Source: Chlorobiaceae bacterium
Lineage (GTDB): Bacteria > Bacteroidota > Chlorobiia > Chlorobiales > Chlorobiaceae
Assembly: GCA_013334975.1 (NCBI GenBank)
Contig: JAAXWL010000002.1
Location: 44,383-84,964 of the forward strand
Length of the DNA: 40,582 nucleotides
Direction of reading: 5' to 3'
This document shows, piece after piece, positions 19,082 to 30,800 of this stretch. Positions within the stretch are counted from its first letter, which is position 1; each line of letters starts with the position of its first letter. A program made the translations under genes and the position numbers. The notes beneath the pieces were generated by a model, which was not told where the DNA came from, searched no databases, and worked only from the letters and a program-made list of their open reading frames with translations.

Positions 19082-20833
19082 ATGCCTGAAGAGAGAACCA
19101 TACCGACTACCCGTCCGGCAACTGTCGTGACTCCTGTCATCCTGATCGACGGCAGCGAAATTGCCCGTACCTGGCAGGTCGATTCGATTACGGTACGCAA
19201 GGAGGTCAACCGGATTCCCTGGGCCAAGCTGGTGATACTCGACGGGGATGCATCGGCAGGCGCCTTTGCCGCAAGCAACGATTCGCTCTTTATTCCCGGT
19301 AAAACGATCGAGGTGAAGTGTGGTTACCAGAGTGACCTGTTCACGATCTTTGAGGGTATCATCCTTACCCACTCCGTTAAATTGCGCAGTAACTCCGGCT
19401 CGATGCTTGTGCTGGAGTGCAGGGACAGATCGGTCAGGATGAGCGTCGGGAGGAAAAGCAGGTACTTTTCCGCACAGAAAGACAGCGAGATCATTGCCGA
19501 TATTGCCGGTACCTACAACGATCTGACTTTTGTGGCCGAATCGACCTCCGTTACGCACCAGGAGATGGTGCAATATGATGCGACCGACTGGGATTTCATG
19601 CTCTCGAGGGCTGAGGCGAATGGCCGGTTATGTATCCCTGATGATGGCCATATCCGGCTCATCGCTCCCGATCCCGGCCAGTCACCCGTACTCTCCCTGC
19701 TCTATGGCGCCACCATGCTGGAGTTCGATGCTGAAATCGATGCCCGCCATCAGCTCTCAAAGGTGACCTCGAGATCGTGGAGCGCAGGTGAGCAGAAGAT
19801 TGTGACGACGGAGGGGGCTGATCCCGGAATCAGCCTGAACGGCAATATTCCTTCGGCCAATCTTGCCAAAGTCATCGATCTGGAGGAGTACCGTCTCGAT
19901 CATGGCGGAAGCCTTGAAGAGGAGGAGCTTCAGGCATGGAGTGACGCTTTGTTGCTCCGGCGACAGATGGCGAAAGTGCGGGGAAGGGTTAAATGCAAGG
20001 GGGTGCATACCGTCAAACCGGGGATGATCATCAACCTTGGTGGAATTGGTGACCGCTTCAATGGCAACGCTTTCGTCAGTGGTGTGCAGCATTTCATCTC
20101 GGCCGGAGACTGGACGCTCGATATCCAGTTTGGTATGGAGCCAGAATGGTTTACCCGGATGAATGAGATCAACGAAAGACCGGCTGCCGGTCTGCTCTCC
20201 GTTCCGAACGGTCTCCAGTCGGGCGTGGTGACCAGGATCGATGAAGACCCGGAGGCACAGTGCCGCATCAAGGTGAGGATTCCGATGATCAGCGATACGG
20301 AGGAGGGGCAGTGGGCACGTCTTGCCACCCTTGACGCAGGCAAGGAGCGAGGCTCCTTTTTTCTTCCCGAAGTAGGTGATGAGGTGATTGTGGGATTTGT
20401 CAACGACGATCCGCGTGATGCCGTTGTCCTCGGGATGCTCAACAGCTCGGCGATGCCAGCGCCCTTGACGGCCAGTGCCGCAAATCCCCGGAAGGGATTC
20501 GTGACGCGCAGCAAGATGCAACTGCTTTTCGACGATGAAAAGAAGCAGTGCACCATTCTGACTCCGTCCGGCAAAACCGTCGTGCTCGATGAGGAGGCTG
20601 ATGCCATAACCATCGCCGATGATCATCAGAACTCGATCGTGATGGATGCTGGCGGTATCGTCATCAAGAGCCAGGGAAAGATCGAAATCAAGGCCCAACA
20701 GGAGCTGAAACTGGGCGGGCTGAATGTCGGGATGAAAGCGGATGCATCGGTGAAGGTCGAAGCTTCCGCCAGCGCGGAACTGAAGTCGGGTGGCCCGATG
20801 ACCGTCAAGGGCGCCGTAGTCCAGATCAACTGA
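19082..20833 (+). CDS. VgrG/Afp8-like spike protein
   Basis: Phage late control D-like N-terminus; gp5 OB region GVVTRIDEDPEAQCRIKVRIPMISDTEEGQWARLATLDAGKERGSFFLPEVGDEVIVGFVNDDPRDAVVLGMLNSSAMPAP; C-terminal beta-helix-like repeats. Confidence 0.95.
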   Translation: MPEERTIPTTRPATVVTPVILIDGSEIARTWQVDSITVRKEVNRIPWAKLVILDGDASAGAFAASNDSLFIPGKTIEVKCGYQSDLFTIFEGIILTHSVKLRSNSGSMLVLECRDRSVRMSVGRKSRYFSAQKDSEIIADIAGTYNDLTFVAESTSVTHQEMVQYDATDWDFMLSRAEANGRLCIPDDGHIRLIAPDPGQSPVLSLLYGATMLEFDAEIDARHQLSKVTSRSWSAGEQKIVTTEGADPGISLNGNIPSANLAKVIDLEEYRLDHGGSLEEEELQAWSDALLLRRQMAKVRGRVKCKGVHTVKPGMIINLGGIGDRFNGNAFVSGVQHFISAGDWTLDIQFGMEPEWFTRMNEINERPAAGLLSVPNGLQSGVVTRIDEDPEAQCRIKVRIPMISDTEEGQWARLATLDAGKERGSFFLPEVGDEVIVGFVNDDPRDAVVLGMLNSSAMPAPLTASAANPRKGFVTRSKMQLLFDDEKKQCTILTPSGKTVVLDEEADAITIADDHQNSIVMDAGGIVIKSQGKIEIKAQQELKLGGLNVGMKADASVKVEASASAELKSGGPMTVKGAVVQIN

Positions 20834-20848
20834 ACGAACCGAACCGTT

Positions 20849-21139
20849 ATGCCAGCCGCAGCGAGAGTAACCGATATGCACGTCTGCCCCATGGTCAATC
20901 CTGGCCCGGCGCCCCATGTCGGCGGGCCGGTGATGCCCCCGGGAGCCCCGACGGTTTTGATCGGAGGGAAGCCGGCGGCAACCGTTGGAGACCTCTGCGT
21001 CTGTTCCGGGCCTCCCGACACCATCGTGGCGGGATCGGCAACCGTGATGATCTGCGGAAAACCGGCGGCGCGCATGGGTGATTCAACATCGCATGGGGGC
21101 AGTATTGTTGCTGGATGCCTGACAGTGCTTATCGGATGA
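20849..21139 (+). CDS. PAAR-domain spike tip protein
   Basis: MPAAARVTDMHVCPM...GGPVMPPGAPTVLIGGKPAATVGDLCVC...GSATVMICGKPAARMGDSTSHGGSIVAGCLTVLIG, a double PAAR signature. Confidence 0.95.
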   Translation: MPAAARVTDMHVCPMVNPGPAPHVGGPVMPPGAPTVLIGGKPAATVGDLCVCSGPPDTIVAGSATVMICGKPAARMGDSTSHGGSIVAGCLTVLIG

Positions 21140-21161
21140 AAACCGGCTAAATGAAAAAAAG

Positions 21162-21584
21162 ATGGGTTCTGATCAGCCGTTTCTTGGAAGAGGTTGGGGC
21201 TTTCCCCCCGAGTTCAGCAGGCCAGCCCGAGGCGTGGGCATGCTTGAGGGCCAGGCTGACATAGAGAGCAGTCTCAAGATTCTGCTTTCCACTCGTATCG
21301 GAGAGCGGCTCATGCAGCCCGATTATGGATGTAATCTGGATGAAATGCTGTTCGAGTCCATGAACCTGACTATGCTCACCTATCTGAAAGATCTCGTGGA
21401 GAACGCCATTCTTTATTTCGAACCGAGAATCGTTCTTGAGGGGTTGAGCCTTGATACGTCGCAGGAGAGTGAGGGGCTTCTGCTTATCGTCATAGAGTAC
21501 CGGGTAAAGACGACCAATTCGAGGTTTAACTATGTTTACCCGTTTTACAAGAATGAAGGATCAAACCTGACAGGCGGTAAATAA
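21162..21584 (+). CDS. gp25-like baseplate wedge protein
   Basis: GWGFPPEFSRPARGVGMLEGQADIESSLKILLSTRIGERLMQPDYGCNLDEMLFE is the GPW/gp25 signature. Confidence 0.95.
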   Translation: MGSDQPFLGRGWGFPPEFSRPARGVGMLEGQADIESSLKILLSTRIGERLMQPDYGCNLDEMLFESMNLTMLTYLKDLVENAILYFEPRIVLEGLSLDTSQESEGLLLIVIEYRVKTTNSRFNYVYPFYKNEGSNLTGGK

Positions 21585-21586
21585 CC

Positions 21587-24500
21587 ATGGCTACAGAGTG
21601 CAAACATGACCATCCGCTGCAACACGATGGTCTTAGTCAGCAGCAGCGCTTTCTCGATGCGCTCGAGCCCGCAAACGCTCCGGTGCATGAGTTCGATCTG
21701 CGTGACTGGATGCGTTTCGCCTGGCATTATGCCGCCCGTCTTGGCTTTTTCAGCGTTACCGATGACCTGAAACCCCAGGGAAACTGGCAGGATTTCATGA
21801 AGTCTGAGGATGAGCTTGAGGCGTGGCTCAAAGATGCAGCACTGGTCGAACATGAAACGTGGATTTCACCCGAGGAGCGTGCGATCATCATGCGTCGCGA
21901 GCTCCGGCAGGATTATGAGCCCCACCTGGCTCTTTTCCTCAGCTTTCTGAAGCTCCTGCGATATCCACAGGAGCATCTGAACGGCTTTACCCGGCGGCAC
22001 CTCGATTTTTATTATACCAGGGTGCTTGGTCTCGCCCGTCAACCAGCCGTGCCGGACCGGGTGCATCTCCTTTTCGAACTTGCCGGAAATGCTGCCTCGC
22101 AGAGCGTTCCGGCAGGAATGGTGCTCGATGCCGGAAAGGATGCAAACGGCAAGCCGTTGCGCTATGCCGTCGAGAGAGAAACGACGGTAAGTCGTGCTTC
22201 TGTGGCCCTGCTCAGGAGCGTTTATCACAAAAAGGGCTCCATTATCCGCTATGCCGAGATGACCGATTCGAGCGACGGCCTTGGTACGGCTTTTACCACA
22301 GAAACCCCTTCTTCCTGGAATGCTTTTGGAAACGAAGGCTGGCCGGCAGCATCCGTCGGATTTGCCCTGGCTTCCGGAGCGCTGCTTCTGAAGGAGGGGC
22401 GGCGGATGGTCACGGTTTCGCTCACCCTGAAGTTTCCTGCCGAACCCGCTTTTCCTGAGCCGGAAAAGGTCGCGGAGCTTTTGAGGGTTTTCCTGAGTGG
22501 ACAGAAGGAGTGGATGGCGCCATCGACGCTAACGGTGAGCCGAGTGCCTGCACAGGTCGAAGACAGCCTTGAGTTCTCGGTACTTCTCGATCCATCGCAG
22601 AAAGCGGTTGTCCCTTACCAATCCGACCTGCATGGAGAGCGTTTCTGTACCAACCTTCCGGTGCTCAGGGTGCTTGTTGATACCGGCAGCACCGAAGGCT
22701 ACGGGCTGTACCGTTTGCTGGCGAACTCAACGCTCATCGGAGCGACGATCGACGTCGATGTCAGCGGAGTCAAGGAGCTGGTCGTCGAAAACGATCTGGG
22801 AGGGCTTGATTCTTCCAAACCATTCTATCCGTTCGGTCCGGTACCCGGTATCGGCTCCTCCTTCTGGTTAGGTTGTGCAGAGGTTTTCCAGAAGCGATGG
22901 AGTGCCATAACCCTGATGATCGACTGGAAGGACAAACCGGAAAGTCTGGTCGATCACTATGCGGCTTACAAGAGATCGGGGCTGGCCGGAAGCGCCATCT
23001 TCAGCAGTGAAGCCAGTTTCACGGTTCAGGCAGAGTACCTCTCCAACAACCGGTGGTACCAGGGGAGTGCAGACGGAAAACCCGTGACGCTGTTCTCGAC
23101 CGACTCTGCCGACGTGAAAGGGGATGTGTGCGGGGAGGCGAACAGCGAGAGGAACAGGAGATGCATCGAAATTGTGCGCCATGAGGACGACGAGCCGGTG
23201 TCGCTCAGCTCGTCGATACCTTCATTGCTCATGAAAAAAGGGGTTGATGTCAACAAGGCGCTTCTGAGAAGCTACCTTGACAGCTCAACGGATGACTCCT
23301 CTGCCGTGAATCAACGTGCAGTTCCGGCACGCTTCGAGTCGGCCCGTTTCAACCCTGGTTTTACAGCGCCCTCCACCACAGCAAAACCTTTCAGCGCTAC
23401 CTCCGGCTCCGGGTTTGTCAGACTCTCACTGAAACAGGATTTCCTGCACGATCGCTATGCACAGGTGCTGATGCTGACCATGATCGACAAAATGAAAAGC
23501 ACGCCGCTCTTTCCTGACGTTGAGTTGCCCAACCAGCCCTATGCGCCAGTCATTGCCACCATGAGCATCGGTTACCGGGCTTCGGCATCCAATACCTTCG
23601 AGTTTCCGGATTCGGCGACTCCGAAGGAGAAGTATGAGAACTTCACGGCACGCAGCATACAGTTTTTTCATGAACACCCCTTCGGCCAGTCGGAGCAGCA
23701 CGTTTTCCTCAAAGAGCAGTGTGATTTCATCGACCCTTCAGCCCGCCGCCGCTTTTCGCCCCTGCCAGCCTACCATCCCGAAGGGGAGTTTTACATCGGC
23801 CTCAAAGATGCGCAACCCTCTGGCAGACTTTCTCTTCTTGTGCAGGCCCTCGAAGGGAGCGAAGAGCCTCTTGCCCCCTCATTCGGGTTGAACGAGGAGA
23901 TCCAGTGGCATGCACTTTCGAATAATGAGTGGAAATCGCTGAATGAGAGCTTTATCAACGCTGACGACACCAACCGGATGCTCAGAGCAGGTATCGTTGA
24001 ATTTAACCTTCCTGCGTTGGTCAACGACAGCAATACGGTGCTCGATGCCGGGTACTTCTGGCTGAGGGCGTCACTGCCGACGGGGCTGGTGCATACCTCA
24101 GTGTGCAGGCTGACGGGGCTCTTTGCCCAGGCGGCGAGGGCTGTGTTTACCGACAAAGGCAACGACCGCTCACCGTTTGCTTCTGCTCTGCCAGCAGGAA
24201 CTATCGGAAAGATCATCGATAAACCGCCATTCGTCAAAGCGGTCAGTCAGCCCTTCGCCTCGTTTGGTGGAGCCGCCCCCGAGGATGACCGTGCATTCTG
24301 CCTTCGCGTCAGTGAACGGCTGCGTCACAAACAGAGAGCGGTGAACATCCGTGATTACGAACTTCTGGTGCTCCAGCAGTTTCCTTCGGTGCACAAGGTC
24401 AAATGCATGAGTCATAGCTCGATGGAGCGTGAGGCGGGTTCCTCTACCTGTCCGGAGCTCGCCCCCGGCCATGTTGCTCTTGTGGTCATTGCCGACCTCA

Positions 24501-24979
24501 GAAACAAGGCTGCTTTTGACCCACTCCAGCCTCGCGCCAGCCGGGATCTGCTCGACCGGATCGAGGCCTTTCTCAGGCCGCTGACCTCCTTGCACGTCCG
24601 TTTCAAGGCTGGAAATCCGGACTACGAAACCGTTCTCTTCGATTTCAGGGTGAAGTTCTGCGACAATGTTGATCCAACCCTCTACCGGAAGGTGCTCAAC
24701 GACGATATTGTCCGTTACCTCTCTCCCTGGGCCTTCAGCGACTTTTCGGATATTCATTTCGGTGGACGGGTATTCAAGAGCAGGATCATCCGTTTCATTG
24801 AACAGCGCAGCTATGTGGATTTCATTTCGCAGGTAAAAATGTATCACCGGATCACCGGGGAGGATATGAACCAGAACGATCTTCATGAAATCGTTGCCAG
24901 CAGCGCCAGAGCCATTCTGGTTTCGGCTGCCCTCCACACTATCGAACTGATCGAAAAAGATCGGGTGTGCCATGAATGA
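21587..24979 (+). CDS. Large baseplate protein (Afp11-like, gp6/baseplate J related)
   Basis: 1130 aa; C-terminal DDRAFCLRVSERLRHKQRAVNIRDYELLVLQQFPSVHKVKC ... LRPLTSLHVRFKAGNPDYETVLFDFRVKF typical of baseplate J-like eCIS proteins; position after gp25. Confidence 0.85.
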   Translation: MATECKHDHPLQHDGLSQQQRFLDALEPANAPVHEFDLRDWMRFAWHYAARLGFFSVTDDLKPQGNWQDFMKSEDELEAWLKDAALVEHETWISPEERAIIMRRELRQDYEPHLALFLSFLKLLRYPQEHLNGFTRRHLDFYYTRVLGLARQPAVPDRVHLLFELAGNAASQSVPAGMVLDAGKDANGKPLRYAVERETTVSRASVALLRSVYHKKGSIIRYAEMTDSSDGLGTAFTTETPSSWNAFGNEGWPAASVGFALASGALLLKEGRRMVTVSLTLKFPAEPAFPEPEKVAELLRVFLSGQKEWMAPSTLTVSRVPAQVEDSLEFSVLLDPSQKAVVPYQSDLHGERFCTNLPVLRVLVDTGSTEGYGLYRLLANSTLIGATIDVDVSGVKELVVENDLGGLDSSKPFYPFGPVPGIGSSFWLGCAEVFQKRWSAITLMIDWKDKPESLVDHYAAYKRSGLAGSAIFSSEASFTVQAEYLSNNRWYQGSADGKPVTLFSTDSADVKGDVCGEANSERNRRCIEIVRHEDDEPVSLSSSIPSLLMKKGVDVNKALLRSYLDSSTDDSSAVNQRAVPARFESARFNPGFTAPSTTAKPFSATSGSGFVRLSLKQDFLHDRYAQVLMLTMIDKMKSTPLFPDVELPNQPYAPVIATMSIGYRASASNTFEFPDSATPKEKYENFTARSIQFFHEHPFGQSEQHVFLKEQCDFIDPSARRRFSPLPAYHPEGEFYIGLKDAQPSGRLSLLVQALEGSEEPLAPSFGLNEEIQWHALSNNEWKSLNESFINADDTNRMLRAGIVEFNLPALVNDSNTVLDAGYFWLRASLPTGLVHTSVCRLTGLFAQAARAVFTDKGNDRSPFASALPAGTIGKIIDKPPFVKAVSQPFASFGGAAPEDDRAFCLRVSERLRHKQRAVNIRDYELLVLQQFPSVHKVKCMSHSSMEREAGSSTCPELAPGHVALVVIADLRNKAAFDPLQPRASRDLLDRIEAFLRPLTSLHVRFKAGNPDYETVLFDFRVKFCDNVDPTLYRKVLNDDIVRYLSPWAFSDFSDIHFGGRVFKSRIIRFIEQRSYVDFISQVKMYHRITGEDMNQNDLHEIVASSARAILVSAALHTIELIEKDRVCHE

Positions 24980-27785
24980 AGCGAGAACAATATCCAAAGA
25001 GAGCACCGGACTCTATGGAAAGGAGTACGCATTCCTTCGGCAGGAGGGGCTGAACCATATTGAGAAGCTCTCGGGCAGGCTCTGGAGCGATTACAACACC
25101 CATGATCCGGGAGTTACCATTCTTGAGATGCTCTGCTATGCCATCACCGATCTCGGTTACCGCATCGCCATGCCGGTGGAGGATATTCTTGCGCAGCCGA
25201 AAGACAATATTGAGCAGATGCACCGGCAGTTTCGTTCTGCCATGAAGGCCCTTCCATCGGCTCCGCTGAATGCTGGCGATTACCGGCAGCTTTTCGTGAG
25301 AGTCGAGGGGGTGCGTAACGCCTGGATGGCCCCCTTTGAGCGCAAAGTGGTCGCAAACTACCTGAATCCGGCCCGTCCGGGAGAAGCCGACCTGCATTAT
25401 AAGCTTTCCGGTGAAACTGTCGAGGCTGAGCGGGCGCTTGAATTTGGTTTGCAAGGGCTGAACGAAATCTGTCTCGATTACGATGAGGGTGTGTTGATGG
25501 ATGGAGTGGAGATGATTCAGAACAAGCAGGAACAGCTCACGCTGATCGCAAAGAGAAAAGAGGCGATCGTGCGCAGGGTGCTTGAAATCTACCATCGCTA
25601 TCGCAATCTCTGTGAGGATGTTGAAACCGTGCGGGAGGTTCCGAAAGAGGGGGTGGTTATCTGCGGTGACATTGACCTTGAAGCTTCCGCAGATCCGGAA
25701 CAGGTGTGGGCGCGGATCGTTTTTGCCATCGGGCAGTATCTCTCACCTGATCTGCCGTTTTACAGCCTTCAGGAGATGCTCGATATGGGCAAGACGACCG
25801 ATGAGATTTTCGAAGGGCCGGTTTTCGGACTGGATGATGGTTACCTCTATGCGACCGCAGGGAATCCTTTCACCAAAAAAGGGTTCATCTGCCGTGAGGA
25901 TATGGATAACAGTGTGCTTCGCACCGAAGTCAGGCTGAGCGATATCATCAGGATCATCATGGAGACCGAAGGGGTCAGCCTGATCCGGGATATAACATTC
26001 GGCCTGTGCGACTGCGCAGAAAAGAGTTCCGATGCTGTGCGTAAAGCGGTCGCCGGTGATCGTTGGAATCTCTGCATTACCCCTGGCGCCAAACCGGTAT
26101 TCTGCCAGGAGAGTTCGGTACTGAACTTCCGGAAAGAGATGGTGCCCATCGAGCTGAAAAAAGAGGAGGCTCGCCAGGCGTTGTCGCTTTTGTGGAGTGA
26201 GCGCAACACGAGGATGAGCAGCAGGCTGACCGAAGATCTGCCGATGCCGGATGGGCGGTACCGTCAGCCCGGTGAGTACGCTACCATGCAGAACGATTTT
26301 CCTGACACGTTCGGTATCGGCCATACGGGAGTGGCGCCGAGCGCCACGACATCACGGAAGGCCCAGGCAAAGCAACTGAAAGCCTATCTCCTCTTTTTTG
26401 ACCAGGTGCTGGCTAACTATTTTGCACAGCTTGGCAGTGTCGGCGATCTCTTTTCAACCGACCACTCCATTTCGAAGAGCTACTTCGCCAATGTGGTCAA
26501 GGGGCTTGCTGGCGCCGAAGAGATTTTCGATGGTGCCGAAAACTGGGAAACCGTTATCGAAAGCGTGCTCCGGGATAAAGGGCTGGATCCTTTTATCAGT
26601 CGCAGAAACCGCTTTCTGGATCATCTTCTTGCACGATTTGCAGAGCATTTCAACGACTATGCTTTCATGATGCACCGGCTGTACGAGGGAGACGCCGACC
26701 GGGCTATCATCAGGAACAAGATCGATTTTCTGAACGATTACGACAACATGAGCATCAGCCGGGGCCTCGGTTTTGATTGTTTCAATCCCTGCACACCGTC
26801 GCAGAGGCTGGTCAATATTCCGGGCATGGAGAAGCGCATATCGCGCCTTCTCGGTTTCAACCATTACCGACGTCTGCCGTTGTCGGCGCTCTCCTACAGT
26901 GTCGGGCAGACCGGTGTTGTTCCTGGAATCGGGGATCCGACAGTCAAGCAGCCATGCTACGGCTGGAGCATCAGGAGGAACGGTGTGAGCGTACTGGAGA
27001 GCCTGAACCGGAGCTTCACGAACAGGAGCGACGCCTACGAGGAGCTCGGGCTGGCCAGCATTCTCGCCTGTGAGCCTCAGTACTATGTTCCCGTACCGGA
27101 TGCGAAGGGCAGGAAGGTTTCGTTCCGTCTGTGCGACACCAGAGGAAACGCCATCGCATCGCATCCGCTTCGTTACGATATGCTTGCGGGGGAGCCTGAA
27201 AACGGACACTTTTCCCTGCTTGAAAAAGCGGTCAGCGAACTGGTTAGCTATTTTCTGAACGAGTTTCGTCTGGAGGGAATGTATGTGGTCGAGCACCTGT
27301 TGCTCAGGCCTGAGTTCGATCAGGCTGCTGCTGCAGGCAGCAAGGGCTTCATACCGGTCTGCATTGCAGCGGATGGCTCGTACTCTCCACCACTCGATCC
27401 CTATTCGTTCAGGGTGACCGTCGTGCTTCCGGGGTATGGTATGCGGTTGCGCAACAAGCATTTCAGGCGGTTCGCCGAACGCATCATCCGCATGGAGACA
27501 CCGGCTCATGTTCTGCCACGGATCTGTTTTGTCAACGAAGAGAACATGAAGCGTTTCGAGGAGGCTTTCGGCACGTGGTTGAATGAGCGCTGTGGCCTGA
27601 AGGAGCCGATGACCGGGGTGTCGTCCGCTACCCTGGGCAATCTGATTGCGGTTCTTTCAGAACTCTTTACGGTGTACGAGGAGGGGAGCCTGAGTGACTG
27701 CGATGACGACACGGTTGAAAAAAACCCTGTTGTCCTCGGTATTTCACGTCTCGGGTCGCTTGAAAGCGATTCGAAGCCGGACTGA
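24972..27785 (+). CDS. Second large baseplate protein (Afp12-like)
   Basis: 937 aa; RLWSDYNTHDPGVTILEMLCYAITDLGYRIAMPVEDIL is characteristic of Afp12/baseplate wedge proteins; 8-bp overlap with the upstream gene. Confidence 0.8.
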   Translation: MNEARTISKESTGLYGKEYAFLRQEGLNHIEKLSGRLWSDYNTHDPGVTILEMLCYAITDLGYRIAMPVEDILAQPKDNIEQMHRQFRSAMKALPSAPLNAGDYRQLFVRVEGVRNAWMAPFERKVVANYLNPARPGEADLHYKLSGETVEAERALEFGLQGLNEICLDYDEGVLMDGVEMIQNKQEQLTLIAKRKEAIVRRVLEIYHRYRNLCEDVETVREVPKEGVVICGDIDLEASADPEQVWARIVFAIGQYLSPDLPFYSLQEMLDMGKTTDEIFEGPVFGLDDGYLYATAGNPFTKKGFICREDMDNSVLRTEVRLSDIIRIIMETEGVSLIRDITFGLCDCAEKSSDAVRKAVAGDRWNLCITPGAKPVFCQESSVLNFRKEMVPIELKKEEARQALSLLWSERNTRMSSRLTEDLPMPDGRYRQPGEYATMQNDFPDTFGIGHTGVAPSATTSRKAQAKQLKAYLLFFDQVLANYFAQLGSVGDLFSTDHSISKSYFANVVKGLAGAEEIFDGAENWETVIESVLRDKGLDPFISRRNRFLDHLLARFAEHFNDYAFMMHRLYEGDADRAIIRNKIDFLNDYDNMSISRGLGFDCFNPCTPSQRLVNIPGMEKRISRLLGFNHYRRLPLSALSYSVGQTGVVPGIGDPTVKQPCYGWSIRRNGVSVLESLNRSFTNRSDAYEELGLASILACEPQYYVPVPDAKGRKVSFRLCDTRGNAIASHPLRYDMLAGEPENGHFSLLEKAVSELVSYFLNEFRLEGMYVVEHLLLRPEFDQAAAAGSKGFIPVCIAADGSYSPPLDPYSFRVTVVLPGYGMRLRNKHFRRFAERIIRMETPAHVLPRICFVNEENMKRFEEAFGTWLNERCGLKEPMTGVSSATLGNLIAVLSELFTVYEEGSLSDCDDDTVEKNPVVLGISRLGSLESDSKPD

Positions 27786-27858
27786 AACGCGAAAATGAAT
27801 CTATGGAGAGCCTTTGCGGAGGCTTGTCTGCTCAAACCGTCAAACCACAGAAAGAATC

Positions 27859-30800
27859 ATGGCTACCAGGCAGGAACTTCAACTCGCGACGCTGAACCAG
27901 GAATACAGCCGGTTTGTCAAGGATCAGGTACTTACCGAGCTCCAGCTCAATGAGATCATCGATGTTTTCGAGAAGCAGCACCGGCTGACCAGAACTACGC
28001 TTGTCGGGACTGGTATTGCCTGTGGTTTGCAGTTGAAAAGGGACGCAAATGCCATCACGCTGAGCGCTGGTGTCGCTGTGACCACCGATGGTGACCTCTT
28101 TGGTATGCCGTTCACCTCGTACACCGCTTTCGTGCCCTACACTCCTCCGGACGAAGGTCATTACGATCCGTTCTATTATAACGTCAACGGAAAAGAGAAG
28201 ATGGTCACCCTTTTCCAGTTGCTGACCGATGAGGATAAGAGTGCGCTTCAAAGCGCAACTCCCGTGAGTGTCCGCACTCTTGATGGTTCCATCAGTAACT
28301 GGGTGGGTCTCCTCTATCTGGAATATTATCTGAAAAAGCCCCTGAAGTGCACACCCACCAATTGTGACCAGATGGGGCAGCGTCAGGTCTCGAAGCCGAA
28401 GCTTCTCATTGTTTCGAGAGAAGATGTGGATAAGATTATCTACAAGGATGCCTCCGAACTTATCGGCGACAGCCTCTATCTCAAATACCATGCTGCCAGT
28501 GAAAAACTTTTCAGCTTGCCGGTGCTGCGTGTCCCGAGAGTGATTCTGAACAGCGAGAGCACGCAGAGCGCAACAGCGTTAGCCACGGCCTATTATTCGG
28601 TGGTTGAAAAAGAGGGCAGGCGGTTGTGCGACGCCATCGGCCAACTGTTCAGTGCTTTCCGTTACTGGCTTGACCCCACCGGTTCGGTCACTCTCGATCT
28701 GCTGACCACAAGCCTGCTGGAGACGCTCAAAGCCAGGCCGAACCGTTTGTATGCACAATACGCCTATGATTATTACAAGGATATTGTGAAGGCCTGTAAC
28801 GAATTGAGGGAGTTGCTCCATAATCTGGTCGCCGAATGCCGACCTGACGTTTATGCTTTTCCCAAACACATTATGCTCGGTGAGCCAGACATCGAGGTGA
28901 ATTCGAAGCCGCCAGCATGGCGCCATCAGTTCTACCCCTCGCCGACAATCACGAAAAACCAGTCACAGGTCGCTGAGGCTGTCGGGCAGTTCAGGCGCCT
29001 GAAGTTGCTCATTGAAAACTTCAGCCCGGTAACGGCAGAGGAGATAAGAATAACCCCGTCAGGAGATTACAGTCAGCCGCTTTCTGAACGAGCCATTCCC
29101 TGCTATTTCGGTAATGCCGCAATGCTCTTCAGAGAGTGGAACTTTGGCCTGAAGCTCAGAGGGCAGGAGCGAATGAACCTCTCTTACCACTCAGGGCAGT
29201 ACCGGCAGCCGGCTGAAACAGATGATCCGCTCGATTATGATCTCGATGCCTACCGCTTTTTCCGGATTGAAGGGCATATTGGACTCCCCTATGCAAAGGC
29301 ACTGAAGATGGTCGAGCAGATCAGGGTGAACAAAGGGCTGCCTTTCGATGTCGTGGGTGTGCGCCTCGGTGATCCCCGGCTTTCGGATATCGATCTGGCG
29401 GAGTATACCTGTCTGTTTGAAGACCTTGAGACGATGCTTCAGGCATTCCGGGCGGAAACCGCATGCCTTCTTGCCGAAAGCAGCAGGTTTTTTTCCGGAT
29501 TCACGGCCAACAAGGAGAAACCCCATATCAATCTTCAGTTGTATCAGGTCAAAGAGCAGCAACCGAGATGGAATATCAATGCCGACCTGCTCAGAGTGGT
29601 CGATAAAAAGTCAACATCATCGAAAGAGACCACCATACTTTCTGAAAGTGAGACTGGCACAACCGAAGCTTTGAAGCCATCGCAGGAAAAGATCAGCCGT
29701 TTTGCCAGAACGACCACGAAGGTCGTACAGGCGGTCAAAGGCAGTCTCGATCTCAATGAGCTGGCATTCGGCACCTATTTTCTTCAGGCACTGGAGGCCT
29801 CTCCGGCATCGGCTGATGACTTTGCTGAAAAAGCACGCAATCTGGTGATTTCTGCCAATCTTTTCAAGGATATGTCGGAAGACGAGCGTTGTATTGTGTT
29901 TGAATATCCGATGCAGATCGTAGGCAATCTCAATTTTGCGCAACACCTCATTCCTTCCACCATTGCAGAGGTGACCGATACCGTGATAGCGGAATTCCGG
30001 GAATTTACCCGGACTTTCTGCATAAAAATCAAGGTAATGCGTACGCGCGTCGAAGACTATTTTTCTTTATCTGCCTACAAGGCAAAGGGTTATGAAGCCG
30101 TTTACATGAACATGCTTGACCGGCTCGGCCAGTTGTGTTGCGGCAATGAAAAGCTTCGTGTCATTCTGGATGAGGTTGCGCAGCGTAAAACGGATATTCT
30201 TTCCCGTCTGACCCTTGCTGATTACATTGGTCAGCATCCAGGCCTAGAGCACAAAGCGGGTGTGTATCGGGGAGGCACTTTCGTGCTGGTTCACGCGGTT
30301 TCCGAACAGGTGGCAGGCAATATGCCGGTGACCAAACCCGGGGATATCGTGATAGCCGATTTCTGTCTGCCCTATCTGTGCCGTTCAAACTGTCCACCGG
30401 TAGCCTTCATCATGCCGGCGGAACCGAGGCCGTCTGAAGAGCCGGAGCCGAAAAAAGAGCTTGCTTTGCCGGTCAAGGTTGCTTGCAGCACCCAGACGCC
30501 GATTGCATTCAGCGTGTATGCTCCTGCCGGAGCTGTGATCACTTCGCCTGAAGCACCTGATGCGGTCGTTTCAGGAACCAAACCGGAATTCAATCCGGCG
30601 AAAGTTCCCGACAACGCGATCGGCAAACCGGTGACCTTCAGGCTTGACGGGCAGGAGACCGGATGCACCATTATCGTCAGCAAACCGCTGACGGTCGCCG
30701 TTGCCTTTACCATCACCGAGAACACGGAGAGCGGCTTCACGGTGACTTTCCAGAACAGTACCGATGAAACCCGTTCTGGAAAGAACGACTATCTCTGGGA

